From Myroides sp. N17-2 (lineage in GTDB: Bacteria; Bacteroidota; Bacteroidia; Flavobacteriales; Flavobacteriaceae), in NCBI RefSeq assembly GCF_002286775.1, contig NZ_NSGJ01000008.1, positions 1 to 64,000 of the forward strand: 64,000 bases of DNA, in the 5' to 3' direction. A program made the translations under genes and the position numbers. Numbering within the stretch: the stretch's first letter is position 1; each line of letters opens with the position of its first letter. The notes below the pieces were generated by a model, which was not told where the DNA came from, did no database searches, and saw only the letters and a list, made by a program, of their open reading frames with translations. Below are positions 54,374-63,452 of the stretch, one piece after another.

Positions 54374-54415
54374 AACGCTATTAGTTTTGTATTGTCAAAA
54401 TAATAGCGTTTTTTT
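54374..54415 (+). terminator. Terminator AACGCTATTA/TAATAGCGTT
   Basis: Ten-base arms around ~22 bases, then eight T residues. Ends the oxidoreductase transcript. Confidence 0.7.
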
Positions 54416-54460
54416 ATGTACTACAACGTTATTATTCAATTTTAAAAAAAGACAAGAACA

Positions 54461-54766
54461 ATGGAAGAGTTTATAGACTTTGACAATTTAAAGCGCCCTG
54501 TGTTAGTACAGTTTTATGCGGATTGGTGCTCACCGTGTAAGACATTATCAGGAATAATAGACCATATAGAGGCGGATATAGAAGCTGAAGTAGATTTGAT
54601 AAGAGCAGATATAGATCAAGCTAAAGAGCTAAAAGAAGAGTTCTTTGTTCGTTCTGTACCTACGATGATTTTATTAAATAAGCAGGGAGATATTTATTGG
54701 CGTCAAACAGGTGTGGTTTCTCCTGAAGAGATAATGAAGCACGTGTGGAATGTAGATAAGGAATAG
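54461..54766 (+). CDS. Thioredoxin, WCSPC active site
   Basis: A 101-aa cytoplasmic thioredoxin. The active site is FYADWCSPCKTL (Cys at 28 and 31), with Ser in place of the usual Gly in CGPC, and cis-Pro in VRSVPTMIL. It reduces disulfides in the cytosol or serves a dedicated partner. The DUF2938 gene follows 17 bases after, and an AraC regulator after that, giving a three-gene unit whose logic is not clear. Confidence 0.9.
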   Translation: MEEFIDFDNLKRPVLVQFYADWCSPCKTLSGIIDHIEADIEAEVDLIRADIDQAKELKEEFFVRSVPTMILLNKQGDIYWRQTGVVSPEEIMKHVWNVDKE

Positions 54767-54783
54767 TTTAAATAATTAGAATA

Positions 54784-55284
54784 ATGAATAACGTTGTATT
54801 ATTAGTGGAGTATGCTTTATTACTAGGTATTGGAGCGACTATATTTATGGATGTGTATGCAGTAGTGATTAAGAAGCTATTTAATATCCCTTCTTTAGAC
54901 TATGCCTTGTTAGGTAGATGGATAGGTTCATTTCCTAAAGGAGTGTTTAGTCACCCAAATATTATGCAAGCTACCCCTGTGAAGAATGAGCGAGCATTAG
55001 GTTGGTTAGCGCATTATACGATTGGTGCAAGTTTTGCTTTTGTATTATTGTTAATTTGGGGGATAGAGTGGCTTTCTGCGCCTACTTTATTGCCTGCCTT
55101 AATCATAGGAGTAGGGACTACAGTGTTTCCTTACTTTATGATGCAACCTGCTTTTGGCTTTGGGATAGCAGGATCTAAGACACCCAAACCGAGTACAGTA
55201 AGAATAAAAAGTCTTATGACACATACTATATATGGTATCGGACTATATGTAGCAGGAGTAGTCATATCAGTGATAATAGGATAG
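54784..55284 (+). CDS. DUF2938 membrane protein
   Basis: A 166-aa inner-membrane protein with about four helices (from ~8, ~78, ~100 and ~145) and the family's GRWIGSFPKGVFSHPNI and YFMMQPAFGFGIAGSKTP stretches. Function unknown. It sits between the thioredoxin and an AraC-type regulator (10-base gap) on the same strand, so all three are probably expressed together. Confidence 0.85.
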   Translation: MNNVVLLVEYALLLGIGATIFMDVYAVVIKKLFNIPSLDYALLGRWIGSFPKGVFSHPNIMQATPVKNERALGWLAHYTIGASFAFVLLLIWGIEWLSAPTLLPALIIGVGTTVFPYFMMQPAFGFGIAGSKTPKPSTVRIKSLMTHTIYGIGLYVAGVVISVIIG

Positions 55285-55294
55285 AAGATAGCAG

Positions 55295-56251
55295 ATGAGT
55301 CAAGAGAACAAAGAGATTAAGGATTTAGAGACGATACAGGATTTTAAGAATCACTTCTTAGTATCTGACGACAGTAGTTGTGAAGAATGCAGTACACTCC
55401 GTTATAAGGATGGGGCAGGGTATATGGAAGTCTTCTCTTTAGCGGATTTAAAGCAGAGAGGTGACTTGTTTTTAGGAAGCCGTACACGCAAGCGTTTTTA
55501 CAGTATGGTACTTGTGACTAAAGGCTCAGTGACAGAGACTATAGGGCATAAAGAGTACAAGTTCGGAGAGCAGATGATGTACTTCGTATCAGATAATCAG
55601 TTGCATCAAATTAAAGCGTGGACAGAAGATCTAGAGGGGATTATGTGTCTATTTGATTCAGATTACTTCTTATTGTGTATTAAGCATCAGATAAAGCTAA
55701 ATAGCATTCAATTCTTTCAGATGGATAAGGCACCTTATATAGCGCTTGGAGAAAGAGAGGTAGAGATGATGAGTCACCTATTTTGGAAGCTAAACCAAGA
55801 GCAGTGCCAAAAGGAAACCTTCAATGATGATTTATTAGTGAGAATGTTCTTGAACATCATCCTTATTGAAGCGGAGCGTATTTACAACAAACAAGCTACA
55901 GCAACTCCCTTTGTATTATCTAGACAAGAACAGTTAGTAGCGAAATATCAACTCTTAGTGACTCAACGTGCGATAGAGTTAAAGCAAGTGTCTCAGTATG
56001 CGGAACTGCTCAATGTACACCCTCATTATCTTAATGATCTAGTAAAAGAAGTATCTAGTCAACCTGCTAGTTATTTTATCCATAAATACTTGATAGAAGA
56101 ATCTAAGAGTAGATTGATACAGACTAATGCTACGGTATCTCAAATCGCTTTAGACTTGAACTTTGCGGAAGAGTCATACTTCGGACGATTCTTTAAGAAG
56201 AAGACAGGGCTGACTCCTATGCAGTATAGAAAACAACATAAGCAACATTAA
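55295..56251 (+). CDS. AraC-family transcriptional regulator
   Basis: A 318-aa regulator. The N-terminal ~190 residues form a cupin-like sensing domain, and the C-terminal ~100 hold two AraC HTHs (HPHYLNDLVKEV and VSQIALDLNFAEESYFGRFF followed by KKTGLTPMQYRK). Last gene of the thioredoxin-DUF2938 group and likely regulator of it or of neighbouring efflux genes. The acid/Cys-rich N-terminal stretch DDSSCEEC is unusual and could be redox- or metal-sensitive, which is speculation. Confidence 0.9.
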   Translation: MSQENKEIKDLETIQDFKNHFLVSDDSSCEECSTLRYKDGAGYMEVFSLADLKQRGDLFLGSRTRKRFYSMVLVTKGSVTETIGHKEYKFGEQMMYFVSDNQLHQIKAWTEDLEGIMCLFDSDYFLLCIKHQIKLNSIQFFQMDKAPYIALGEREVEMMSHLFWKLNQEQCQKETFNDDLLVRMFLNIILIEAERIYNKQATATPFVLSRQEQLVAKYQLLVTQRAIELKQVSQYAELLNVHPHYLNDLVKEVSSQPASYFIHKYLIEESKSRLIQTNATVSQIALDLNFAEESYFGRFFKKKTGLTPMQYRKQHKQH

Positions 56252-56274
56252 TGTTTGTGACTCTTTATAAAATA

Positions 56275-56308
56275 AAAACAGAGACCACTTGGTCTCTGTT
56301 TTTTTGTA
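56275..56308. terminator. Bidirectional terminator AACAGAGACC/GGTCTCTGTT
   Basis: Perfect 11-base arms around a 4-base loop, T run to the right and A run to the left. It separates the convergent AraC and EmrB genes. Confidence 0.85.
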
Positions 56309-56326
56309 TGTAATATATTGTATTTA

Positions 56327-57901
56327 TTAGTGTCCTGCACCAGCAATAATCTTACCAGCTCCTTTTTTAATCAATAATAGAATAAACGGAATACAAATAA
56401 GAAATAGCACTCCTAAGAACATAAATACGTCCATATAGGTTAGTACAGCCGCCTGCTTCGTCACTCCTAAGTCAAGCAGTGTATATGCTTTTTGTAATGC
56501 TTCATCTGTAGTAAATCCCTTTGCCATAAAGCTCTGTTGTAAGGTAGCTACACGAGTCTGCACTTCATATGAAGCCGTGTCTAGATGACTTACTAACCCA
56601 AGTCTGTGGTTAACTGTCCATCTAGAGATAAACGTCGTGATTAAGGCGATACCAAATGATCCTCCTAACTGACGCATCATACCTGTAAAGGCTGCTCCTT
56701 CACCGATCTCTCTATTTCTCAAGTTAGATAACGACAGTGTCGTAATAGGTACAAATAACAGACCTAATCCCACTCCTCGGACTACTAGTGGCCAGAAGAA
56801 ATGCTCTGCTCCTGTATCAGGTGTAAGTACATTACGCGCCCAGAAACTGTATAAAAAGAACACTAAGAATCCCGCTGATACTAAGTATTTAGGTGGTACT
56901 CCTTTTTGTAACATCCTAGCGATAAACGGCATCATAAATGCGGTCATTAATGAACTAGGTACTAATAGCATCCCTGCATCTGTAGCTGTCCATCCTAAAA
57001 TAGACTGTGTATAGATCGGAATAATAAAAGTAGAACCATATAGTCCAAATCCTAAGATAAAGGACAGCACAGTACCTATGGCTAAATTAGAATCCTTAAG
57101 TACACGTAAGTTCACAATCGGTTTAGCACAGGTGAGCTCTCTCCAAACAAAGAAGAAGAACCCCAATACTGACGATATAGATAAGGTCAGGATAGTTGTG
57201 TTCTCAAACCAGTCATCTTGTTGCCCGTGTTCTAATACATACTGTAGAGAACCTACTGCTATGGCTAATAATATAATTCCTAAGAAGTCTATCTCATTTA
57301 GTTTGCTCTTCTCAGCGTATTTAGGACTTCTAACATATAATATCGCTAATGTAGTTGCGATAATTCCCAAAGGGACATTGATGTAAAAGATAAATGGCCA
57401 AGAATAATTGTCTATAATATATCCACCTAATGGCGGACCTAATGTAGGCCCTACGATTACCCCCATACCGTAAATTGCCTGTGCAACACCTCTTTTCTCT
57501 ACGGGATAACTCTCCGTAATAATAGTCTGAGAAGTTACTAATAAAGCTCCTCCTCCTAGACCTTGTATAAAACGAAAAAGTATAATCTCCCACAGGGTAG
57601 TAGAGTATCCACATAAGAACGAAGCTACGGTAAAGATGATGATGGAAGCTGCAAAGTAATTACGTCTTCCAAATTGTTGTGAGAGCCAGCTAGTCATCGG
57701 CACTACGATTACATTGGCTATAGCATAGGCTGTTACTACCCACGCAATATCAGTTAGTGAAACACCGATACTACCTTTCATATCATTCATGGCCACATTG
57801 ACAATAGTAGTATCTACAATCTCAAGTAACGCACAAAGAATAGCTGTAACTGTAATGATTATTCGACGATAACCATGCTCTACTAAGCTTTCTTCATTCA
57901 T
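56327..57901 (-). CDS. DHA2-family MFS multidrug exporter (EmrB-like)
   Basis: A 524-aa transporter with ~14 membrane helices. Motif A-like SWLSQQFGRRNYF, the EIVDTTIVNVAMNDM stretch (motif D1) at the N-terminus, and motif C-like GMGVIVGPTLGPPLGG are clear. It expels hydrophobic drugs through the HlyD and TolC partners encoded just upstream. Last gene of the TetR-TolC-HlyD-EmrB minus-strand operon, 3 bases after the HlyD gene. Substrates unknown. Confidence 0.92.
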   Translation of the reverse strand: MNEESLVEHGYRRIIITVTAILCALLEIVDTTIVNVAMNDMKGSIGVSLTDIAWVVTAYAIANVIVVPMTSWLSQQFGRRNYFAASIIIFTVASFLCGYSTTLWEIILFRFIQGLGGGALLVTSQTIITESYPVEKRGVAQAIYGMGVIVGPTLGPPLGGYIIDNYSWPFIFYINVPLGIIATTLAILYVRSPKYAEKSKLNEIDFLGIILLAIAVGSLQYVLEHGQQDDWFENTTILTLSISSVLGFFFFVWRELTCAKPIVNLRVLKDSNLAIGTVLSFILGFGLYGSTFIIPIYTQSILGWTATDAGMLLVPSSLMTAFMMPFIARMLQKGVPPKYLVSAGFLVFFLYSFWARNVLTPDTGAEHFFWPLVVRGVGLGLLFVPITTLSLSNLRNREIGEGAAFTGMMRQLGGSFGIALITTFISRWTVNHRLGLVSHLDTASYEVQTRVATLQQSFMAKGFTTDEALQKAYTLLDLGVTKQAAVLTYMDVFMFLGVLFLICIPFILLLIKKGAGKIIAGAGH

Positions 57902-57904
57902 GGT

Positions 57905-59053
57905 TTATCGCCCGCTTTTAATGTTTACATCGATATCTACGTTCATCCCTGCCTTAACATGTACTAGCATTTCATCCTTAGGATTAGTGAATAGTATCTT
58001 TACAGGTACACGTTGAACTGTTTTTACGAAGTTACCTGATGCATTATCAGGAGGTAGTAACGCGAACTTAGCACCTGTAGCAGGAGACATAGAGTTGATT
58101 GTTCCTTCGAACTCGTGTTTAGGGAATGCGTCTACCTTAATCATTACAGATTGTCCTTCGCGCATATACTGCATCTGTGTTTCTTTAAAGTTAGCGACTA
58201 CCCAAATATTTCCTTTTTGTACAGTATTAAACAGACCTTGACCAGGCTGTATAAGTTGCCCATTTTGCAAGTTTATTTTAGATACTTGTCCATCTTCTTT
58301 AGCTGTAATCACAGTATAAGAAAGGTAAAGTTCAGCATTGTCTAGATTTGCTTTCGCTTGATCTACCATTGCTTTCGCAGCGTCTATTTGAGAGGTAGTA
58401 GCTACAGCTTGTGACTTGCTAATATTTACTTGTTGAGCGACAGCATTAGCTTGTTTCTCTATTGCTTTTAATTGCTCTTGTAATACGATTACTTGCTTCT
58501 CAGCTATTTCTTTAGCCGCTAGCGCTTGCTCATATTGTTGTTTCGTGATAGATTGACTAGCATATAGTTTATTATAACGCTCATAGTCATTCTTCGCTCT
58601 CCACAGTTGTGTTTTGGCAGCATCTATATTTGCTCTAGCAGTAGATACATTTGCTAATGCTGAGGTAGCACCCGCTTGAGAAGAGAGTACAGTAGACTCA
58701 CTTGTGTTCTGTCCTGCTTCAGCTACTTTCACCTGACTTAGAGCCGCTTGATAATTCGCTTTTGCTTGCTCTACTTTGATGACATATTCTGTGTTATCTA
58801 AAGTGATAAGTGTATCTCCTTTTTTGACAGCTTGGTTGTCTTGAACATAGATATTTTTAATATATCCAGGTATTTTAGAGATAATAGGAGTGATCTTAGT
58901 TTCTACCTGAGCATCATCAGTTGTCTCGTGAGATCTAGAGTGAATGTATTTATTTACACCATATCCCCCCCCTACAAGTACGATAACTGCTAGAGCAGCA
59001 ATAAACTTCTTGTTAAGCGGTTTTTTATATTCGTTATTAGTCGTAGTATCCAT
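57905..59053 (-). CDS. HlyD/EmrA-type membrane fusion protein
   Basis: A 382-aa periplasmic adaptor. One N-terminal helix (FIAALAVIVLVGGGYGV, ~18-34), a split lipoyl domain (IPGYIKNIYVQDNQAVKKGD and VITAKEDGQVSKINLQNGQ), a long Ala/Gln-rich coiled-coil hairpin between (~95-250), and a beta-barrel after. It links the EmrB-like pump to the TolC-like channel. Encoded 1 base after the TolC gene and 3 before the pump gene, so stoichiometric expression is likely. Confidence 0.92.
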   Translation of the reverse strand: MDTTTNNEYKKPLNKKFIAALAVIVLVGGGYGVNKYIHSRSHETTDDAQVETKITPIISKIPGYIKNIYVQDNQAVKKGDTLITLDNTEYVIKVEQAKANYQAALSQVKVAEAGQNTSESTVLSSQAGATSALANVSTARANIDAAKTQLWRAKNDYERYNKLYASQSITKQQYEQALAAKEIAEKQVIVLQEQLKAIEKQANAVAQQVNISKSQAVATTSQIDAAKAMVDQAKANLDNAELYLSYTVITAKEDGQVSKINLQNGQLIQPGQGLFNTVQKGNIWVVANFKETQMQYMREGQSVMIKVDAFPKHEFEGTINSMSPATGAKFALLPPDNASGNFVKTVQRVPVKILFTNPKDEMLVHVKAGMNVDIDVNIKSGR

Positions 59054-59054
59054 A

Positions 59055-60371
59055 TTATTTCTCGATGTATTCTGTTAGGTTCCCTGTTTTATATGCGTAT
59101 TGGTATAATGAGAGTGTTTGATCAGCCTCACCTACCACACTATTTATTTGCGCTTGTAGTTGTTGTACATCAGCTTCTAATAACTGATCTGTATCTGCTA
59201 AGCCATTGTCATACTTATCTTTTACGATACGGTAGTTCTCATTAGCTTGTGTAAGCGCAGTACTTAGTACACTATTTTTCTGTACAGTAAGGTCATAATT
59301 ATTATACGCCTCTTGTAGTTCTACATTAGCGTGGTCCTCAGTGATCTGCAATTGATATTCAGCTTCTTGTTTTTTAGCTTTGGCAATGTTTACTTCCGTT
59401 CTATTTTTGAAGATAGAAGTTAAGTCGTATTTCACACCTAATCCGATCATCGTAGCATTCGTCATTTCCATAACTTTATCTAAGCGAAACGCCATATATC
59501 CACCTGTTAAGGCAATAGAAGGGTAATAGTTAGCACGATTAAGTTGAATATTTCGTTGTGCTAATTCTACACTTTTACTTGCGTATTGAACATCTTTTCG
59601 ATCAGTTATACCACTTTCTGTATCGGGTAATACATTAATCGTTTTGATTGGTTGGATAACTATTGTTTCTTTTAATGGTAACTCTAATAAAGAGTTTAAA
59701 CGCATATTGATATTTTTGAAAGCCGTCTGTGTTTCTTGAAGTGATAATTGCACATTAGCTTCTTGTAGTTGTACTCTTAAAAAATCATTTCGCGCAATAA
59801 GACCATTGTCTAAGAAGTTTTGCATATCCTTAGTACGTTGTACAGCGCGTTTGTGGTTTTCTTTTAAGATTTCAATAGAACGTTGTGTTTTATAAAGAGC
59901 AAAGTACAGGTTGATTGTTTCCCATACGGTGTTCTCTGTTGTTGCTTCTGACCCTAGTTGTGTCATTTCATAAGCTTGTTGACTTTGCTTTACAGCGTTT
60001 CTAATTTTGAAACCACTGAATAAAGGCATAGTTGCAGTTGCTTGTGTCATTGCCATATACTCAGGACTTATCGCTGCAGGAGAGTGTGATGGATCTGATG
60101 CGGGGATTGGCACTTTGACATCGACATTGGCTCCGCTAAATAAGTGAAGGTAAGTACCTGATAGTTCCACATTGGGGTAGTACAGGTTTTTTGCACTGTT
60201 GACCTGTAATCGAGAGGCTTCTTTTACAGCAGACGCTTTTTTGATTTCTTTGCTGTTTTGCAAACTAAGACCTATAGCTTGGTCTAGAGTAAGTATTTTT
60301 TTATCAGGCTCCTGAGCCCATAAACTAAAAGCAAAGAACGTAGTAAGTAAGAGGTAATTACTTCTGTTCAT
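59055..60371 (-). CDS. TolC-family outer-membrane efflux channel
   Basis: A 438-aa exported protein with signal peptide ending FSLWAQ (residue 20) and two outer-membrane efflux repeats (~30-225 and ~240-430), each long helices with short barrel strands. It forms the trimeric outer duct of the tripartite pump. Its ATG lies inside the end of the TetR gene (14-base overlap), so it is translationally coupled to the repressor. The typical length and order support one operon. Confidence 0.92.
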   Translation of the reverse strand: MNRSNYLLLTTFFAFSLWAQEPDKKILTLDQAIGLSLQNSKEIKKASAVKEASRLQVNSAKNLYYPNVELSGTYLHLFSGANVDVKVPIPASDPSHSPAAISPEYMAMTQATATMPLFSGFKIRNAVKQSQQAYEMTQLGSEATTENTVWETINLYFALYKTQRSIEILKENHKRAVQRTKDMQNFLDNGLIARNDFLRVQLQEANVQLSLQETQTAFKNINMRLNSLLELPLKETIVIQPIKTINVLPDTESGITDRKDVQYASKSVELAQRNIQLNRANYYPSIALTGGYMAFRLDKVMEMTNATMIGLGVKYDLTSIFKNRTEVNIAKAKKQEAEYQLQITEDHANVELQEAYNNYDLTVQKNSVLSTALTQANENYRIVKDKYDNGLADTDQLLEADVQQLQAQINSVVGEADQTLSLYQYAYKTGNLTEYIEK

Positions 60372-60990
60372 TGTAGATTAAAATTGATTGAAAGGATTGT
60401 ATTAAATAAGGATATATATGTTGTTTGACATGCAAACTATATTCTTCGTGATTATCGATATTCCAATATTGCGTTAATGTGCGCTCGTGGTGTATTAGGT
60501 AGCTAATAATGCCTAAAGCAAAAATGACAAAGGTGATCGGATCAGGTGTAGCTTTAAATAATCCTGTGCTATGCCCTTCTTGAATAAACCCATTGATGAT
60601 CTCTAATATCTCTAGTTGTAAGGTAGTCATAGCATCACAGATCTCAGGGACACGCTCTTTTTTTGATAGTTGGCCCATTAGAATAATATGGAAGTCAGCA
60701 TTCTGTAGCTGCACATTCATCATGTGCTCTACGAAAGCTAGCAGTTTATCCATAGGGTTTAACTGTGTATCTTTAGTCAGATCAGTTAACTTTTCTCTCG
60801 TACGAGTAAGCCTCACTTCAAACAAAGCGGCAACCATCGCACTCTTAGATCCAAAATAATAATTAACCATCGCGACATTAATACCTGCTGCTTTAGAAAT
60901 ATCTCGTATGCTAGTTCCATCTATCCCTTTCTGAGAGAATAGTTCTTCTGCTACTACTAGTATTTCCTTCTGTTTATCACTTAATGCCAT
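60358..60990 (-). CDS. TetR-family repressor of the efflux operon
   Basis: A 210-aa regulator; the ATG at 60990 is chosen because the upstream TTG at 61017 falls inside the promoter. TetR HTH at ~7-50 (GTSIRDISKAAGINVAMVNYYF), then a ligand-binding helical domain. It probably represses the operon it heads and is released by a drug or fatty compound. A short inverted repeat overlapping the promoter (61021-61034) is its likely operator. Confidence 0.92.
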   Translation of the reverse strand: MALSDKQKEILVVAEELFSQKGIDGTSIRDISKAAGINVAMVNYYFGSKSAMVAALFEVRLTRTREKLTDLTKDTQLNPMDKLLAFVEHMMNVQLQNADFHIILMGQLSKKERVPEICDAMTTLQLEILEIINGFIQEGHSTGLFKATPDPITFVIFALGIISYLIHHERTLTQYWNIDNHEEYSLHVKQHIYPYLIQSFQSILIYNEQK

Positions 60991-61014
60991 TATGCGTCTT
61001 TTTATTTGAGAGGG

Positions 61015-61034
61015 CAAATTTAAACAAACGTTTA
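61015..61034 (-). promoter_or_regulatory. Promoter and TetR operator of the efflux operon
   Basis: Minus-strand TAAATTTG (61015-61022) is an exact -7 box. It abuts TAAAC-AAAC-GTTTA (61021-61034), an inverted repeat suited to a TetR dimer that would block this promoter. Confidence 0.55.
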
Positions 61035-61268
61035 ATTGGTTTTTACATTTTATTCAATTATTTTTAGTTAAAATGGTTTTAATGTATTTATTTAAGCATA
61101 TCATTGTGTTTAATGTAATTGTTAACTTTTTGATTTACTGTAAATTAGAAGTGTAGGGTATATCTTGTTCGGTTTGAAATTATTTTTCACAATAGTTTTA
61201 AAACAGCAGCAAGAAATGGATTGTAGGAATTGATGAGATTATATTTCTTTGTATACTTGTATAACCTA

Positions 61269-62114
61269 ATGAATGATATGGAAGTAAATAAACAATATGA
61301 AACAGCAAGAGAAGCGATAGCCTATATCGTGGCTAATCACTATCGACAGCCTAGTCTATCTGAGATAGCAAGTGCTGTAGGGTTGAGTGATTCTCATTTC
61401 CAACGTTTATTTACAGAGTGGGTAGGTAGTAGCCCGAAGCAATTTTTGAGGTATGTCACGCTGAATTACGCTAAATATGTTATCAAAGCGAAGTTAGAAA
61501 ACACCCTGTTTGACGTAGCAGATGAGGTGGGACTGAGTAGCAGTAGCAGGTTACACGATATGTTTGTATCTATAGAAGGGATGACTCCGAACGAGTATGT
61601 TAATGGGGGAGCTACTTTAGTGATTAGCTATAGTTATTGGGATACCTTGTTTGGTAAGATGGTTGTCGCCTCTACTGCGAAGGGGATATGTCATATCGCA
61701 TTCGTGGTAGATGAGAATGATGGATTAGATCGAGTACGTAAAGACTTTAAGAATGCTACTTTAATAGAAGAACCGAAGGAGATGCATCAGGCAGTTATCG
61801 CTATATTAAACAGACAAGGTGATTTACCCCAAGTCAAACTTCACTTAAAGGGAACACCATTCCAATTAAAAGTTTGGGAGGCGTTGTTACAGATTCCTGA
61901 GGGAAGACTGAGTACTTATGGATTATTAGCTGAGCAGTTAGAAAACCCTGGAGCTAGTAGGGCAGTGGGTACGGCCATAGGTAAAAATCCAATTGCCGTA
62001 TTAATTCCCTGTCACAGAGTGATACAGCAGACGGGACTATTAGGTGGATATATGTGGGGACCTGAGAAGAAGAGACTTATCGTGAGTTGGGAACTAACTA
62101 AGGCTCAAGACTAA
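61269..62114 (+). CDS. AraC HTH + O6-methylguanine transferase (Ada-like)
   Basis: A 281-aa protein from ATG 61269 (earlier TTG/ATG starts at 61230/61233 are less likely). An AraC HTH (PSLSEIASAVGLSDSHFQRLF, ~25-45) is followed by a methyltransferase domain with acceptor Cys in LIPCHRVI and the GASRAVGTAIGKNP loop. It repairs O6-methylguanine by suicide transfer and may activate an adaptive response. The N-terminal zinc domain of E. coli Ada is absent, so phosphotriester sensing is lacking. Single gene. Confidence 0.9.
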   Translation: MNDMEVNKQYETAREAIAYIVANHYRQPSLSEIASAVGLSDSHFQRLFTEWVGSSPKQFLRYVTLNYAKYVIKAKLENTLFDVADEVGLSSSSRLHDMFVSIEGMTPNEYVNGGATLVISYSYWDTLFGKMVVASTAKGICHIAFVVDENDGLDRVRKDFKNATLIEEPKEMHQAVIAILNRQGDLPQVKLHLKGTPFQLKVWEALLQIPEGRLSTYGLLAEQLENPGASRAVGTAIGKNPIAVLIPCHRVIQQTGLLGGYMWGPEKKRLIVSWELTKAQD

Positions 62115-62149
62115 AGTATTCGCTAGTTTAACGATTAAAATATAATATA

Positions 62150-62181
62150 GAAGAGTGTCCATAGTGGATGCTCTTTTTTAT
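62150..62181 (+). terminator. Terminator after the Ada-like gene
   Basis: AGAGTGTCCA, short loop, TGGATGCTCT with six T residues; one mismatch in the stem. Confidence 0.65.
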
Positions 62182-62284
62182 TCGGAGACAAGTGAATAAG
62201 GGGTGAAAGCAGGATTATAAGGAATAATAGTACAGTTATAGTAGGATAAAGTTGATTTTATAACAGATGTTATTGTGTTATTAG

Positions 62285-62345
62285 AGTGGTCGCATAGTGG
62301 TCACATACTGGTCGCATAGTTTTGGCTCTTTTTCATGCGACCACT
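62285..62345. repeat. Three tandem 11-mers with an inverted fourth copy
   Basis: AGTGGTCGCAT, AGTGGTCACAT and ACTGGTCGCAT lie head to tail at 62285-62317, and ATGCGACCACT, the exact complement of the first, is at 62335-62345. The set can form a stem-loop with several alternative pairings. Confidence 0.75.
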
Positions 62346-62436
62346 ATACGATCAAACTGCTATCATTATTTTATCATTGGCAAACTGATTAAAATAGATT
62401 AACCAAAAGTTGTACTTATTATGCTCTCCATAAATA

Positions 62437-62472
62437 CATTAAGGCGAGACTTATCTAGTCTCGCCTTAATGC
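62437..62472. terminator. Bidirectional terminator ATTAAGGCGAGAC/GTCTCGCCTTAAT
   Basis: Perfect 13-base arms around TTATCTA. It lies past the DoxX stop on the minus strand. Confidence 0.7.
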
Positions 62473-62489
62473 AATGAAATTAGTGACAC

Positions 62490-62855
62490 CTATTGTTGAT
62501 TAATGGTTAATGAACTCCAATAAGAAGCTCCTAATAATACTGCTGCCACTACTATAAAACCTAATGAGCTAATAGGTTCTCCCATTGATAAGTGCGCTAC
62601 TGCTGCAGATATAAGGTTAATGGTAAATCCTGCATAGGCAAATCCTCTTATCTTTGATGATAAGAATGGAAGTAAGATAACGATGGCACCTAAAGCTTTG
62701 GCTATGGCTAACTCTATTCTGAAGTAATCAGGAAAACCTAGGTATACGAACGCTTCTTTCATCTCTGGTGATGCGATATAGTTATAAGCGCTAAATAACA
62801 TAAAAAGAGAAAATAAAGAAGTGGATACCCAAAAGGTAATTTTTGTTGTTTTCAT
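62490..62855 (-). CDS. DoxX-like membrane protein
   Basis: A 121-aa four-helix membrane protein with the DoxX-like pattern: an N-terminal helix, FPDYFRIELAIAKALGAIVIL near residue 42, and FAYAGFTINLISAAVAHLSMG near 72. Roles in the family range from quinone or thiosulfate oxidation to unknown. It is divergent from an HxlR regulator across ~130 bases and is the usual partner controlled by such regulators. A TAAGTTTG -7 box precedes it. Confidence 0.85.
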   Translation of the reverse strand: MKTTKITFWVSTSLFSLFMLFSAYNYIASPEMKEAFVYLGFPDYFRIELAIAKALGAIVILLPFLSSKIRGFAYAGFTINLISAAVAHLSMGEPISSLGFIVVAAVLLGASYWSSLTINQQ

Positions 62856-62878
62856 TGTATAATATTTTTAGCAAAGGT

Positions 62879-62886
62879 CAAACTTA
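62879..62886 (-). promoter_or_regulatory. -7 element of the DoxX gene
   Basis: Minus-strand TAAGTTTG, an exact consensus match, 24 bases before the ATG. It lacks a good TTG upstream, which fits an activated or repressed promoter under the divergent HxlR protein. Confidence 0.45.
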
Positions 62887-62986
62887 TGATTTCGTGCTTA
62901 CCTATTACTTCCTAAAAGGGAACTACTTTCCTGTAGGATACTACTGTTGAAAGAATTACTTTTATGGTACCTAAAAAGAAATAGAG

Positions 62987-63361
62987 ATGAAGGATAAAAC
63001 TCCGCTAAATAAGTCTTCCCAATGCCAAACGAGGATAGTCGCAATAAAGGATACAATGAGTTTACTCTCTGGAAAATGGAAGGTGTATATCATCGGAACG
63101 CTCTTATATGGAGGGAAGATGCGATATATGGATCTGATGCGTGAAGTAGAGGGAATAGGTACTAAGATGCTGTCTAAAGAACTTCAGGACTTAGAGGCAA
63201 ATCACCTAATTAGCCGTACTGTGGTAAATACGAAACCCATCACAGTGGAGTATGAATTAACGGAATATGGCAAGACCTTAGAACCCGTTATCAATGAGAT
63301 TATGGCGTGGGGACAGCATTATCGAAAAACAGTTTTTAATAGTGATAATACACAAGAGTAA
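62987..63361 (+). CDS. HxlR-family transcriptional regulator
   Basis: A 124-aa winged-helix regulator. A conserved Cys near residue 13 (SSQCQTRIVAIKDTMSLLSG), the LLSGKWKVYIIGTLL helix and the MRYMDLMREVEGIGTKMLSKEL recognition region are textbook for HxlR. Such proteins often sense quinones, aldehydes or disulfide stress through that Cys. Divergent from the DoxX-like gene, which it likely controls. Normal length. Confidence 0.92.
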   Translation: MKDKTPLNKSSQCQTRIVAIKDTMSLLSGKWKVYIIGTLLYGGKMRYMDLMREVEGIGTKMLSKELQDLEANHLISRTVVNTKPITVEYELTEYGKTLEPVINEIMAWGQHYRKTVFNSDNTQE

Positions 63362-63452
63362 TTATTTTATCATTTTCTTATAGGTATCCGTATTTTGTAT
63401 CTAAAAACAGTGTAAATTTAGTATGTATATTGAACAGCTAATAAAGTAAACT

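Noticed and set aside
61230-61268. N-terminal extension of the Ada-like protein (MMRLYFFVYLYNL...)
   Set aside because: The extension is hydrophobic and unlike the soluble AraC/MGMT family; the ATG at 61269 gives the normal start.
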